NCBI GenBank assembly: GCA_947561585.1
Contig: CANNZV010001113.1
Span: 105,313-169,312 of the forward strand
DNA length: 64,000 bases
Reading direction: 5' to 3'
From: Caprella mutica
Taxonomy: Eukaryota; Arthropoda; Malacostraca; Amphipoda; Caprellidae
In this document: piece after piece, positions 46,116-57,654 of the stretch
Layout: each line of letters opens with the position of its first letter
Numbering within the stretch: the first letter of the stretch is position 1
Program-made: the position numbers and the translations under genes
Notes under the pieces: model-generated
Database searches by the model: none
What the model was told of the DNA's origin: nothing
What the model saw: the letters and a program-made list of their open reading frames with translations, nothing else

Positions 46116-47853
46116 CAACTTTCATTAATGGGTGGCACTAAATGTAATAAAGGCCTGATAAAAGCCCAAAATGATATATTTAAAGACACTATTTTGAAAT
46201 GAAGGAGTTTCGATGATTGGACATACAGTATAGTTATTCTGGCGTTAATACCTTCTGATTCAAAGAATAACTAATTGGTGTCATTTAATTCCAATTCAAT
46301 TCATTTTAGTATTCGATTAAATGAAAATTAATAATTTGATTTCGTTAGGTAGGTAGGTACAAAAGTTTCTTTGAATTTTTCCACCAAGTCTACTCTGACT
46401 ATATACAATATTATTTTTATCCTTTATATAATACTAGTGTATTACCCATCAAAAATAACCTGACTCTAGTTTTTCTCTTAACCGATTCTCGGTATTTTTC
46501 TGCATTTCCGGGCTTTCTGTTTTCATGTTTTTGATTTTCAATTTTTCGAATATTCATTCTTAAATATTTTCAAATTATTCTGCTATTATTTTCTCAGTTT
46601 CCCTAATTTTCCTGTCTAGTAACCTGTCAAGAATAACGGACTAGAATTTTTTCTGTTAACAGATAACTTTTTTTTTCTGAAATTATTTTTCTGCTTTTTC
46701 AGATTACAGGATCTTATTTTTTTTAGATTTTCAGTTCTTCACGGATATTATTTTCTGGAAATTTCGGTTTTCCAGGATAGTCGGTTTACCGGATGTTCGT
46801 TTTTTGGCTTTTCATTTTAACAAGTTTTTCGTTTTTTCCGGATTCTCATTACTTCCGGATTTTCTGAATAGTATTTTAAGCATGAGAGAGTTATGTAACT
46901 TACTAGAATTGCATAACTGAATTCCATTAACAATTATAATGTCAGCACCAATGATCAAAATGTCACTGGTTACCATTTTCTTCAATGTAATTTAAATATA
47001 TATAGAGACTTTCCGAGCCTTTAGATTGATAATAAATAATTAAAACACCAGCAAATGTCACAGGGTAGAAATTGGCGTTTCTTACTGGAAATCACCCTAT
47101 TTACAAATACCGCGTGTAGTTGTATATTGGTTGGTCACGCTTTAACATCAATATATATAGTTTTCATATAGGCATATTTTTTCTTTTACTATTGATGTTT
47201 CGTTAATTTTAATGGGGTAGTACACAAGGCTAGTAGGATTATATTAAGGCGAGATGCTTTTCCATGATCTTTGTTGCCACTAAAGGGCACATCTGCCCAA
47301 TTTTAGAGCTATAATTTGCACTAAATGTTAGTGCTAAATACAGAACGAATTCTTCAATTAACGTAAGAAAATCGACTTTTAAATGTTAAGATACCAAACC
47401 TATCAGTAAATGATAGATATGTTAACTGAACTTTCTTATTAATGATAACCAGTCCACGAGATATTTGGAGTTGATAAATTGTTTTAATAAACTTTTAATA
47501 TCTAGCATTAATTCACTGGAATTAAATCCAAGAGAAAAAAAGAAAGCAATTAAATTCGTGAAAATTTACCGCAATATTTAATTTGGTATTACAGCAAATA
47601 ATATTAATTTTAGCAAACAAAGCTATATTAATTTATTTATCTAAAGATGTTTTGTGTAACAAAAAGTGGGTTCATGAACAAAGTTTCTAACCAAAAACAG
47701 TAACTAAATACATTTGTTCCCCAAGATCTAATATTTTTCTCTAAAAAGTTTGAACAGAAAAATAAGACTGGAAATAATCCTTTTCACACCATATCAATTT
47801 CTAAATGTTATAGAAAATTAGATATTATTCATAGGGTAATCAAAGTATTTTTT
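46116..47853. other. Gene-free stretch downstream of PUS3
   Basis: A T-rich section (46440-46870) holds two diverged copies of a phrase containing TCAAAAATAACCTGACTCTAG or its variant and TTTCCGG words. The rest is AT-rich and includes the PUS3 3' UTR at its right end. Confidence 0.5.
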
Positions 47854-48059
47854 TTAATTATCTTTATTGTTTTCCAGGTGACATTTAATACTCTCTGTAG
47901 ATTCTTTTTTCTCTTCTATAGGAACTGCATTAATTCTTTGCGCATCAGTCTCTTCTATGTCAGAATCTTCTTCAGTTGGTACATAGTTGACACTGTCCAG
48001 AAAATCAGCGTCCAACCTCCTTCTTTTGACGTAGTGCTGAACTTTCTTATCTAGACTCT
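47854..48059 (-). CDS. PUS3: PUS3 exon 8 (stop)
   Basis: Starts with ESLDKKVQHYVKRRRLDADF, matching the conserved Q-H-(F/Y)-V-(K/R)-R box near the C-terminus of the family. It then has an acidic tail and TAA at 47856-47854. The acceptor is TTTTAATTTTCAG. Confidence 0.93.
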
Positions 48060-51000
48060 CTGAAAATTAAAAAACGCACAACTATTAATTAATATCTCTC
48101 CGCTTTTGAAGGAAGCAACGGTATATAGCATTGAAATTTCAAAAAATTGGAAAAAAACAAAAAATAAGAGATTAGCTATAAAAAAAATTGGATTTTTTAA
48201 AAAATCCGGAAAAATTATATTTATAAAATACGGGTAGTTACTTAAAATGTAGTCCGTATTTTTTTAACGGGTGATACACTAGAGAAATCTTGTTGACTAA
48301 ATAACAAATATGAATAACAAAGCAATCTGAATACAAATTCCCAATTTTATTAAAAAATCCGGCAATTTAAAAAGTAACCAAAAATTTATGGCTCGTCATT
48401 TTTGCCGGATAACTCACTAGTCAGTAATAGCGGATACTTTAGGTAATACTCACCGCAAGTGTCTCGGCTTAAGAGGGGGGTGTGTACCCTGGCGGAGGGG
48501 GCTCCTCTGAGGCAAAGATGCTGAGTCACGGTACTATCAGAGGAGTTACAGCTGATGTGGTGCAGCATGGACCTGATCATTGAACCCCTGAGGAATAAAG
48601 AGCCTGTCAGTGTGTCTTTGGGGGTAATTCTAACATTTGTAAAACAATAAACTGTTCAGTAGTGTTAATAAGAATAGTTAACTATTTAATTCTCAAGCTT
48701 AGTAATAATTTGACACTGAAAATTGGATAATTACTCTAGTATCTAATTAAATATTCATACTATATTGTTTTAAGAGAGTAATTCCATGACTCACTTTATA
48801 GCGTGCTGTGCCCACATATTCTGCAGAGAAGTCACCACCCTAGTGAGTGTTTCATGACACACCCGCCACTGTACTTTGTGAGGCTCGTAGTCAGCCTCAA
48901 AGAGGCACAGAGGCAATTCACTCGCCAGGGGGTACTGAGGCTTGCAGGGGTGCCTCTCTACATCCATTAGCTGCCTCACCACCTCAGGTTGCTCCTTCCC
49001 TTCCCCCACTAGTAGCAGCACCGCCATGATGGCCCTGATCTGGTGCCAGAGGAAGCCCTTACACTGCAGCGTGGTCACACACATCGTGTAACTGTCCGTC
49101 TCTTTGTCTTCTTCAGCATCATAGACTAGGGGGTCTAACGTTACTCTGTCCACCGTCCGAACGAAATTAACCACCCCGTTACCTACGTCCATCTTGCAGA
49201 GATTTCTGAAGTCGTGGGTACCCATCAGGTAGCTTGCAGCTTCTTGCATTGGCTGGTAACGGAATGCAGTAGGATATATTAAAAAAAAACATACTGATAT
49301 AAAATTTAAGTTGAAATATCATCATCAGGAGGTTTAACTCCAGCAGGATTGTATCACTAATGTCAAAGGGAAGATACATGGAACTTTGTGAAGAAGTAGT
49401 CAGATAGAAAAGTGGTTCCATGAACAAATTCACCTACAACCTTTAGATGTACGTAATATGTCATTGATTAATGTTAATTAAAGATAAACCTTTTCTGTAC
49501 CCTATCTCTAAGTAGACAAATTTGATTATTTGAAAGAGTAAACCTTACCTTCAATGCCAGTGAACCAAGGGGGAAGAAATATTTATATGTTCTGGACACA
49601 CAGTCAAAACGAGCGGACATATCAGGGTTCACTGGACTCCAAGCCAACATTCGAATTTCCGGGGGTAAAACTAGAACAAAGAAATTAACAATATTAACCC
49701 TCGCTGTTTTCAACTAATTATAATTCGTGGAAATAAAAATATTATCCAACAACAACGAAATCTCTCTTCAGACTTATATAACTTCACTATTTTAATAAGA
49801 GTTACTACAATTAGAGTAATGAGCTGTAGTTTGAGAGTGTACATTGTTATTTACAGTTTTATTAACTAGCTTTTGAAAGCTCTTTAATCGTGTTCATTAC
49901 ATTTGGAAAATATTAAAGAGTTCATAGACTAAACCATTCAGCAACTTTACATTGAAGGTTTAATACACTACAAAGCTATGTTCTAATAATACGAACGAAT
50001 AGAAAGAAAAATAGATATTTTCTGTTTTACAATACATCAAAAGAAGGGCTAATGGGGCAAAGGAAATAACAATTTGAACGTTTTTCTTAGTCACTCTTTA
50101 CTCCAGCTACCTTACTCAGTGAGTAAAGGCTCTATTGTACGACAGACCCTTTACTCACACAAGTTAGATGTATCCTTTACCCTTTATTCTATATCTAGGT
50201 AAGAATGAAAAATAAATAGACTTACTGATATAGAATTAAGATAACTGCACCTTTTACACTTAAATTCGATCCAAATAAAAACCTTCACTTAATTACTACA
50301 ATATATTATCATCTAATAGCCGTTTTCATATTAAAATAATATAATAATTTATTTATTCGAAGGACTTTAGGATACTAGGAGTAAGAATGGAAACACATTA
50401 AACAATTAGATTCTTCAAAGAGGAATAATGAAATTCCTTTGTCGGCAATTCAACTCAAACCCTACACACAGATCATCAGTTACACTAATAATAGCATTAG
50501 CGCTATTTATTTGTATACTCTACTTATTGACAAATAAGTCGAATAATAATAGTGCAGAAAAGGACAGCGTATTTAGGTGACGGGCATACCTTCGCCGCCG
50601 CTTTAAATGACCTAGATAATTCCATGATCCTTGAGTTACAAATGACCTTGACCTTTAACCCAATCGCTCACAAATTCTAAGGGTTCCTGGATAATGACCA
50701 ATCGTCTCACCAAATTTTCATTCAATTTAGTTAAATACTTTTTGAGTTATGCGAATAACAAGACTACAAACAAATAAATAAATAAATGCTCCTTAAAACG
50801 ATACCTTCCGTAATTTACGAAGGTAATAGTATTAGGATAGTGTAATAGTATTAGGATAGTGTAATAGTATTAGGATAGTGTAATAGTATGTGTAAATTCA
50901 GCCATATTGGACTGTAAATTAATAAACGAGTAGAAACAATAAATAAAAACGATTCATCCCATGAAGAAACATGAAGTTTCTTCAGGAAAGAAAAGTGCCT

Positions 51001-54000
51001 AAATTCATTTTCATGGCAGACATGAAAATGAAGAACACAGTCATGCAAAATATGACGTGACATTTTTTCGACTCTTTCGCTGTACGCCCCTTTACTGATC
51101 TGTAGGGTCGGGGCTGAATTCCGACAAAGGAATTTCATTATTTCTCTTTGAAGAGTGTAATTGTTTAATGTGTTGTCATTCTTACTCCAAGTAACCCAAA
51201 GTCCTTCGAATATATAAATTATTTATTTATCTAAATTATATATTAAAAAAAATAGATTTGATGATAACATAGTGCAGTACTAAATGGAATTTCTGTAAGA
51301 TAAGATATTTTTATTTGGATCATAGCTATAAAGTTTCACAAAAATTAATTTCAATTTCATGAGAATCAAATTCAATTGAAATAAATCGAACTGTTTAGAT
51401 ATAGCTAGTACGACTCACCTACAGCCAACCTACAGTCACACTACTGAGTCACCTACAGTCACACTACAGAGTCACCTACAGTCACACTACAGAGTCACCT
51501 ACAGTCACACTACAGAGTCACCTACAGTCACACTACAGAGTCACCTACAGTCACACTACAGAGTCACCTACAGTCACACTACAGAGTCACCTACAGTCAG
51601 ACTACAGAGTCACCTACAGTCAGACTACAGAGTCACCTACAGTCACACTACAGAGTCACCTACAGTCACACTACAGAGTCACCTACAGTCACACTACAGA
51701 GTCACCTACAGTCACACTACAGAGTCACCTACAGTCACACTACAGAGTCACCTACAGTCACACTACAGAGTCACCTACAGTCACACTACAGAGTCACCTA
51801 CAGTCACACTACAGAGTCACCTACAGTCACACTACAGAGTCACCTACAGTCACACTACAGAGTCACCTACAGTCACACTACACAGTCACCTACAGTCACA
51901 CTACACAGTCACCTACAGTCACACTACAGAGTCACCTACAGTCACACTACAGAGTCACACTACAGAGTCACACTACAGAGTCACACTACAGAGTCACCTA
52001 CAGTCACACTACAGAGTCACCTACAGTCACACTACAGAGTCACCTACAGTCACACTACAGAGTCACCTACAGTCACATTACAGAGTCACCTACAGTCACA
52101 CTACAGAGTCACCTACAGTCACACTACAGAGTCACCTACAGTCACACTACAGAGTCACCTACAGTCACACTACAGAGTCACCTACAGTCACACTACAGAG
52201 TCACCTACAGTCACACTACAGAGTCACCTACAGTCACACTACAGAGTCACCTACAGTCACACTACAGAGTCACCTACAGTCACACTACAGAGTCACCTAC
52301 AGTCACACTACAGAGTCACCTACAGTCACACTACAGAGTCACCTACAGTCACACTACAGAGTCACCTACAGTCACACTACAGAGTCACCTACAGTCACAC
52401 TACACAGTCACCTACAGTCACACTACAGAGTCACCTACAGTCACACTACAGAGTCACACTACAGAGTCACACTACAGAGTCACACTACAGAGTCACCTAC
52501 AGTCACACTACAGAGTCACCTACAGTCACACTACAGAGTCACCTACAGTCACACTACAGAGTCACCTACAGTCACACTACAGAGTCACACTGCAGTCACA
52601 CTACAGAGTCACACTGCAGTCACACTACAGAGTCACCTACAGTCACACTACAGAGTCACCTACAGTCACACTACAGAGTCACCTACAGTCACACTACACA
52701 GTCACCTACAGTCACACTACAGAGTCACCTACAGTCACACAACAGAGTCACCTACAGTCACACTACAGAGTCACCTACAGTCACACTACACTGTCACACT
52801 ACACAGTCACACTACACAGTCACACTACACAGTCACACTACACAGTCACCTACAGTCACACTACAGAGTCACCTACAGTCACACTACAGAGTCACCTACA
52901 GTCACACTACACAGTCACACTACAGAGTCACACTACAGAGTCACACTACAGAGTCACACTACAGAGTCACACTACAGTCACACTACACAGTCACCTACAG
53001 TCACACTACACAGTCACCTACAGTCACACTACAGAGTCACCTACAGTCACACTACAGAGTCACACTACAGAGTCACACTACAGAGTCACACTACAGAGTC
53101 ACACTACAGAGTCACCTACAGTCACACTACAGAGTCACCTACAGTCACACTACAGAGTCACACTACAGTCACACTACAGAGTCACACTACAGTCACACTA
53201 CAGAGTCACACTACAGAGTCACATTACAGAGTCACACTACAGAGTCACACTACAGAGTCACACTGCAGAGTCACACTACAGTCACACTACAGAGTCACAC
53301 TACAGTCACACTACAGAGTCACACTACAGTCACACTACAGAGTCACACTACAGAGTCACCTACGGTCACATTACAGAGTCACCTACAGCCACACTACAGA
53401 GTCACCTACAGTCACACTACAGAGTCACACTACAGAGTCACACTACAGAGTCACACTACAGTCACACTACACAGTCACCTACAGTCACACTACACAGTCA
53501 CCTACAGTCACACTACAGAGTCACCTACAGTCACACTACAGAGTCACACTACAGAGTCACACTACAGAGTCACACTACAGAGTCACACTACAGAGTCACA
53601 CTACAGAGTCACACTACAGAGTCACACTACAGAGTCACCTACAGTCACACTACAGAGTCACCTACAGTCACACTACAGAGTCACACTACAGTCACACTAC
53701 AGAGTCACACTACAGTCACACTACAGAGTCACACTACAGAGTCACATTACAGAGTCACACTACAGAGTCACACTACAGAGTCACACTGCAGAGTCACACT
53801 ACAGTCACACTACAGAGTCACACTACAGTCACACTACAGAGTCACACTACAGTCACACTACAGAGTCACACTACAGAGTCACCTACGGTCACATTACAGA
53901 GTCACCTACAGCCACACTACAGAGTCACCTACAGTCACACTACAGAGTCACCTACAGTCACATTACAGAGTCTACTTCAGACTCAGTTCCAGTGTGTTGA

Positions 54001-56775
54001 GGCGTTAAGATAACTGTTAATTTAATTAATCACTCTTCTCATCTGTAGCTATACAAAGTGAATAGGATAACATTATACAGTGGCTACTCTATATAAATCA
54101 CACAGCTACAGTGCATCAGTTTGGTGCAAATGCTAGAGGTTGTTAAGAGTACAATTAGTTAATAAAAAAATCTAACAAATTTTATATAAATTTAAATTTA
54201 ATTAAATCATAATTCAGATTTTCGTATCAGAATTATGCACTTAAAATAGTACTCATTTAAATGCATTTTGCAGAATTTATGATAGTCTAATAACTAGCTA
54301 TATCTCTACTTTTCTAGTTACTAGTTACTTCACCTAATGAGAATGAAAAAGAGAAAATGGTCATGGCTGCAAAATAAGAAATAACTAGAATAATATTTTG
54401 TTTCTATCCTATATTTTATAACAATACAATAATATTTAAAAACACATTACTATTTATTATTAGAGAGAGACTATCAGTATTACTAATTTTAAAACCTCAT
54501 TCATTAGCCAAATGTTTGATATTTGTTTAAAGTTTCTCAATTTAGTTTTGTGTTTTCACTGTTAGTTAAATTCTACTCATGTCAACACTTGAAAAACACG
54601 AAGCATCTTAGTGTTATACATTTCACTTTTGAACCTTTCCTTTCTCTCTCGCTTATTAGAAAATGTATATAGGATGTATATTGTATATATTTTGTAAATA
54701 TTAATATTAGGTATTTTTGCTTAATAATAACAAAAAATTTCATATAAAATCATCATTAGATATATGATAAGTCCTAATTTTAAAAACTATACCACCAGAT
54801 GGCATTCACATCACTTTGTTTTTTGAATAAGGCCTACTTCTTTAGCAGTAGAGCCAGTTATCACTCCGTACCAAATGAGCTCTCGTCTGATTAGCATCTA
54901 GCTTGTGCTGATCTAAAACTACCTCTCTAGTGTACGTGTTACTAACCTTACACTCTAAAACTTTAAAACCTTCGCTCTAAGAGGCAACTCTTCAAATCGA
55001 TCTTAGCCATTCGGTCTGTTCAGTCTAAAAACTCAAAGTACTAAGGTACAAATTACTTAACTAGATAGAGATCTGTTCTAAGTTAAATCTTTCCTTTCTA
55101 ATTTCCTCTCCGTCTTACTAAATTTATTTGGAAGACTCTTGAAACTATTGTCTTAACCACTAAAATTTAAGGTTTATAACAGAGGAAATATGTGATGTGA
55201 TTATTTAGCTGGTGGTACATTCAATTTAACTTTATCTTTATTCTCTCTAGAATAAAACCAACCTGTTCACTTAAACCTTCATTAGACGATTACCCACCCT
55301 AACTTCTAATTGGCTTACGGGCCCATTTGTAATTTAAGTATAGGTACGTCGTTTGAAATTTGGATCTCCTAATTTTTGGTAGAACCGGTAACACAGTTAT
55401 TAATAGTTACCTTCTTGTCTTCCATCAGAGTCCCTAATAAAGCGAGGTCACCGTTACCTCTTGTTTCAATTATTCCTCAACCCATTTAATTAAAACTCTC
55501 ATAGAATTCCTAACACACTCCATTCGCCCTCTCTCCTCTCACTCTCCTCCTTTTTCTCCTCTTACCTCTATTCAAAGTCTCGACGTAGTTAATCTCCTCC
55601 TCCTCCTCTTTTATCTCCTCTCCTCTTAGTGCCTTGCTCCTCACAGTGAGGGAAATAACTTGAGAGAATGCACTCACACCTTTGTCTGTCCTGCCACACC
55701 TGTAGGTTCATAGGTAACAAACTCAATGTAATCACGATAATAATTTAAAATAAATTATTTTTATTAATCCATGATACATGCAGGTATCATGGATAGCAAT
55801 AAAAAATATATAAAAATAATTTTATTGTTTTATCTTATATGACCAAAGATGTGAAACCAACCGATAATTCGTGAGTTACCCTAATTAAAAAAGATCATAT
55901 CATGGAAATACCCCACACCAACCTGTGATAGTTTGCCGTCTGTCTGTCCCGTAGCAGTTTAGTTTTCAGGAGAGACTCAAAGACAACATGTTCGATGGTG
56001 TTGAGAGTATCCTCTTGTACAGCGTAGCCACTGTAGTCCCACCCCAGGTAAGCGAACTTCAGGAAGATGTGGCGACTGTTGTACCTGAACATGGTGAACT
56101 TAGTTATTTTGTCATCTTGTGAATAATCAATAATAAAGTAATAATTTAATCATTTTAAAGGTAGTTAGCTACGTATTCCAGTGCTTCCCATACATTACAC
56201 AAGGTTATTTCGTGGAAAACTATAGCTATTAAAGAAGTTTTACAACCATTAAAGTGAATACCCACTGTGACAAGTTTCTATCAAACTCCTAGTATATTTA
56301 TATAACAAGTAGCAAATGTAGTGATGTGAATAATGTAAGTAGTTAGCTACATTTAAATATTCTCACTTTTCAAAGCTGAAAGGTCTCTCCTTGTACTTCT
56401 TCTTCTTAGATCCCTTACCCTCCTCCAAAGTCTTCTTAAGCAATGCACGCAGTTGAATGTTGTGAGCTGTCAGTTGAATGGCTAACAACTCTAGGTCCTA
56501 TTACACAGGTAAAATCAAATGTTATTGATTTAAAGGTTGAACAACATAATATATGTCATCAAAATAAAGGAAAATATTTGTGTAAGATATTTTACATTCC
56601 CTAAATGAGAATTCTTCTAGTCTTAATTCATCTCAAAAGTGATATTGGTCAAATAGGGAAACTGTTCTAATTTTTAACTATTTAAATTCTAAGATATACC
56701 ACAGCTAAGGTAACTACTTACATTTCGACTGAGATTTTTCACTTCTTCTTTGGTGTAATCTTTTCGCTTATTCAT
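47854..56775 (-). CDS. PUS3: tRNA pseudouridine(38/39) synthase, eight exons, complete
   Basis: TruA-family enzyme that isomerises uridines 38/39 in the tRNA anticodon stem (family knowledge). Exons, minus strand: 56775-56722, 56497-56367, 56084-55923, 55699-55566, 49670-49549, 49252-48795, 48587-48454, 48059-47854. All phases agree, and they give 466 codons plus TAA, close to the usual ~480. The start MNKRKDY lies in a CCAAAAATGA context. Visible landmarks: a helical, charged N-terminus (residues 1-50); KFAYLGWDYSGYAVQEDTLN; the catalytic GRTDKGVSA with Asp121; RTYKYFFP (187-194); GTHDFRNLCKMDV (212-224); and the family-typical FLWHQIRAIMAVL. The C-terminal tail is acidic. Intron 4 (5895 bp) holds a large minisatellite, and the others are 207-394 bp. 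The exons are much GC-richer than the introns. HLCS lies upstream on the same strand. All exons look intact. Confidence 0.96.
47863..47868 (-). promoter_or_regulatory. AATAAA hexamer overlapping the PUS3 C-terminal codons
   Basis: AATAAA occurs on the minus strand within the last codons (AAC AAT AAA GAT). It is a candidate polyadenylation signal only if cleavage occurs just past the stop, and downstream AT-rich sequence offers alternatives. Confidence 0.3.
48454..48587 (-). CDS. PUS3: PUS3 exon 7
   Basis: GSMIRSMLHHISCNSSDS, then HTPLLSRDTC. It aligns with the variable C-terminal extension of animal PUS3 (the ...Y-K-P-L-x-x-R... region). Acceptor TTTATTCCTCAG, donor GTGAGT. Confidence 0.9.
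48795..49252 (-). CDS. PUS3: PUS3 exon 6
   Basis: Largest exon (152 codons). It contains GTHDFRNLCKMDVGNGVVNF, the FLWHQIRAIMAVLLLVGEGK core helix, PCKPQYPLASELPL and the WAQHAI segment that ends the TruA fold. The donor is GTGAGTC. A TGA that looks like a stop in the open frame is inside this donor, so it does not end the protein. Confidence 0.96.
49549..49670 (-). CDS. PUS3: PUS3 exon 5
   Basis: LPPEIRMLAWSPVNPDMSAR followed by FDCVSRTYKYFFPLGSLALK. Acceptor TTTGTTCTAG, donor GTAAGG, exit phase 0. It is separated from exon 4 by the 5.9-kb intron. Confidence 0.95.
50121..50160. repeat. GAGTAAAGG palindromic word, copy 2 (PUS3 intron 4)
   Basis: GTGAGTAAAGGCTCTATTGT...CCCTTTACTCACA, an imperfect inverted repeat shared with 31940, 57503 and 62568. 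Confidence 0.75.
50576..50827 (-). repeat. Dispersed AAGGTCAAGGTCA repeat, copy 5 (PUS3 intron 4)
   Basis: Minus-oriented copy from GGTGACGGGCATACCTTCGC through TGACCTTGACCTTTAACCC to CCGTAATTTACGAAGGTAAT. Confidence 0.8.
50824..50890. repeat. 19-bp tandem repeat at the end of copy 5
   Basis: About 3.5 copies of TAATAGTATTAGGATAGTG starting exactly at the terminus of the dispersed repeat, as if seeded by its end or its target duplication. Confidence 0.85.
51416..53990. repeat. 2.6-kb minisatellite in PUS3 intron 4
   Basis: Array built from a 23-bp unit (CACCTACAGTCACACTACAG plus AGT) and shorter 12-bp derivatives (CACTACAGAGTC). The left half is mostly regular 23-mers and the right half is mixed. 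Rare variants (CACTGCAGAG near 53261 and 53784; CTACGGTCACATTACAG near 53360 and 53883) recur about 523 bases apart, so a ~0.5-kb block was duplicated. Confidence 0.97.
53991..55565. other. Unique part of PUS3 intron 4
   Basis: No array or element borders. Near the donor (55500-55565) the minus strand is purine-rich (GAGGAG, GAGAGGAG), which may act as a splicing context for exon 4. Confidence 0.5.
55566..55699 (-). CDS. PUS3: PUS3 exon 4 (catalytic Asp)
   Basis: Opens with CGRTDKGVSAFSQVISLTVR, carrying the catalytic aspartate (residue 121). It continues through a glutamate run (EEIKEEEEEINY) to LNR and exits in phase 1 at a strong GGTAAG donor. The exon has no long open frame of its own and was located from the preceding exon. 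Confidence 0.95.
55735..55885. mobile_element. MITE family 2 fragment filling PUS3 intron 3
   Basis: Contains the palindromic core TCCATGATACATGCAGGTAT, and then CTTATATGACCAAAGATGTG followed by the terminus ...CGATAATTCGTGAGTTACCCT, matching 59601-59829. The left end is truncated. It makes up about two thirds of this 223-bp intron. Confidence 0.75.
55923..56084 (-). CDS. PUS3: PUS3 exon 3
   Basis: Encodes the first beta strand and helix of the catalytic fold (KFAYLGWDYSGYAVQEDTLN) and ends in RQTANYHR, immediately before the catalytic loop. The donor is GTTGGTGTG, weaker than the others. The junction codon AG/G makes arginine 116. Confidence 0.95.
56367..56497 (-). CDS. PUS3: PUS3 exon 2
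   Basis: Encodes the leucine-rich, probably coiled helix (DLELLAIQLTAHNIQLRALL) and a lysine cluster (GSKKKKYKERPFSFE). Acceptor ...GTGTAATAG, donor GTGAGA, phase 2 exit. Confidence 0.9.
56722..56775 (-). CDS. PUS3: PUS3 exon 1 (start)
   Basis: 18 codons, MNKRKDYTKEEVKNLSRN, followed by donor GTAAGT. It joins in phase 0 to exon 2. The N-terminus of the family starts with such a short charged helix, which supports this ATG. No earlier in-frame ATG was needed. Confidence 0.85.
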
Positions 56776-56892
56776 TTTTGGAAGAATTATATAGCTATTA
56801 CTATTTATTTAAATAGTTATCAATATTAGAACTAAAAATTATTTAGATCTAAAAAACTTAAATAAATCTAAGAAGTTAAAAAAAATGATCAA
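56776..56892. promoter_or_regulatory. Upstream region of PUS3
   Basis: About 115 bases of A+T-rich sequence lie between the start codon and the dispersed repeat at 56893. No clear TATA box or initiator could be singled out. The core promoter is presumably here or inside the repeat. Confidence 0.3.
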
Positions 56893-57190
56893 GTAATTTG
56901 CTTCGGAAACAAAGGCCATATCGCTGACGTCAAAAGGAAAGTAGCTACAAGGGACTAGAAGAAGTCAGAAAAGAAAGTAGCTCCATGAACAAAGTCACCT
57001 ACCACCAGTCGGTGACAATGCTCATGGATTCAAAAAAGCTACTCCGTGAATGCCGTGATGTAAGAAAAAGAGACACAAGCACCGGTGGCTGCACTCACGG
57101 ATGGAAGAGGAAAATGAAGAGGTAATAGTAAATGAAGCCTACGAGCCTACCTAACACAAAATCTAAGACCTCGTAGTTGAAGAGCATAAC
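56893..57190. repeat. Dispersed ~290-bp repeat next to the PUS3 5' end
   Basis: Copy of the repeat at 20190-20475 (shared ACCACCAGTCGGTGACAATG, AAAAGCTACTCCGTGAATGC, AGAGGAAAATGAAGAGGTAA and CTCGTAGTTGAAGA). Its edge is about 120 bases upstream of the PUS3 start codon. Confidence 0.8.
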
Positions 57191-57502
57191 CCTAGCGCTA
57201 TCCTCTAAAACTGCAAGTAGCTAGCGTTAAAAAAATGATAAACATGGTAAAAATGAAAGATAGACAATCCCTAATCCAAATTACAACATTTCGGGGTTCA
57301 AGGGAAGCCACCCGCCCCCCTTCTCTTCCATTCACCACAGACAGCTTCAGGATAGAGACCCTGTCACTGAAATATAAGCCCTCTGAAGACATATGAAAGG
57401 CAAGAAGGAAAAGGTTATATCACCACTTCCAACCATTTCATGGTCATATCGGGTAAAGGAACTGTCAACCACTCAGAGCCTTTACTCAAGTTTCATTTAT
57501 TG

Positions 57503-57543
57503 GAGAGTAAAGGATCTATTGCACGACAGACCCTTTACTCACA
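57503..57543. repeat. GAGTAAAGG palindromic word, copy 3
   Basis: GGAGAGTAAAGGATCTATTG...CCCTTTACTCACA. A degenerate half (CAGAGCCTTTACTC) lies just upstream at about 57474-57488. Confidence 0.75.
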
Positions 57544-57654
57544 AATATTAGATAGGGCATTTACTGTATATGCTCTTCAATAGATATTCATTCCTTAGCA
57601 TTATAGTGTAAGTACATGTTGTGATATTATGTACAAGGTATGTAGGTAGGTATG

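Noticed and set aside
48791..48794. TGA ending the long open frame of PUS3 exon 6 as the true stop
   Set aside because: The TGA overlaps a GTGAGT donor. Two further exons in correct phase restore the conserved C-terminal QHYVKR region.
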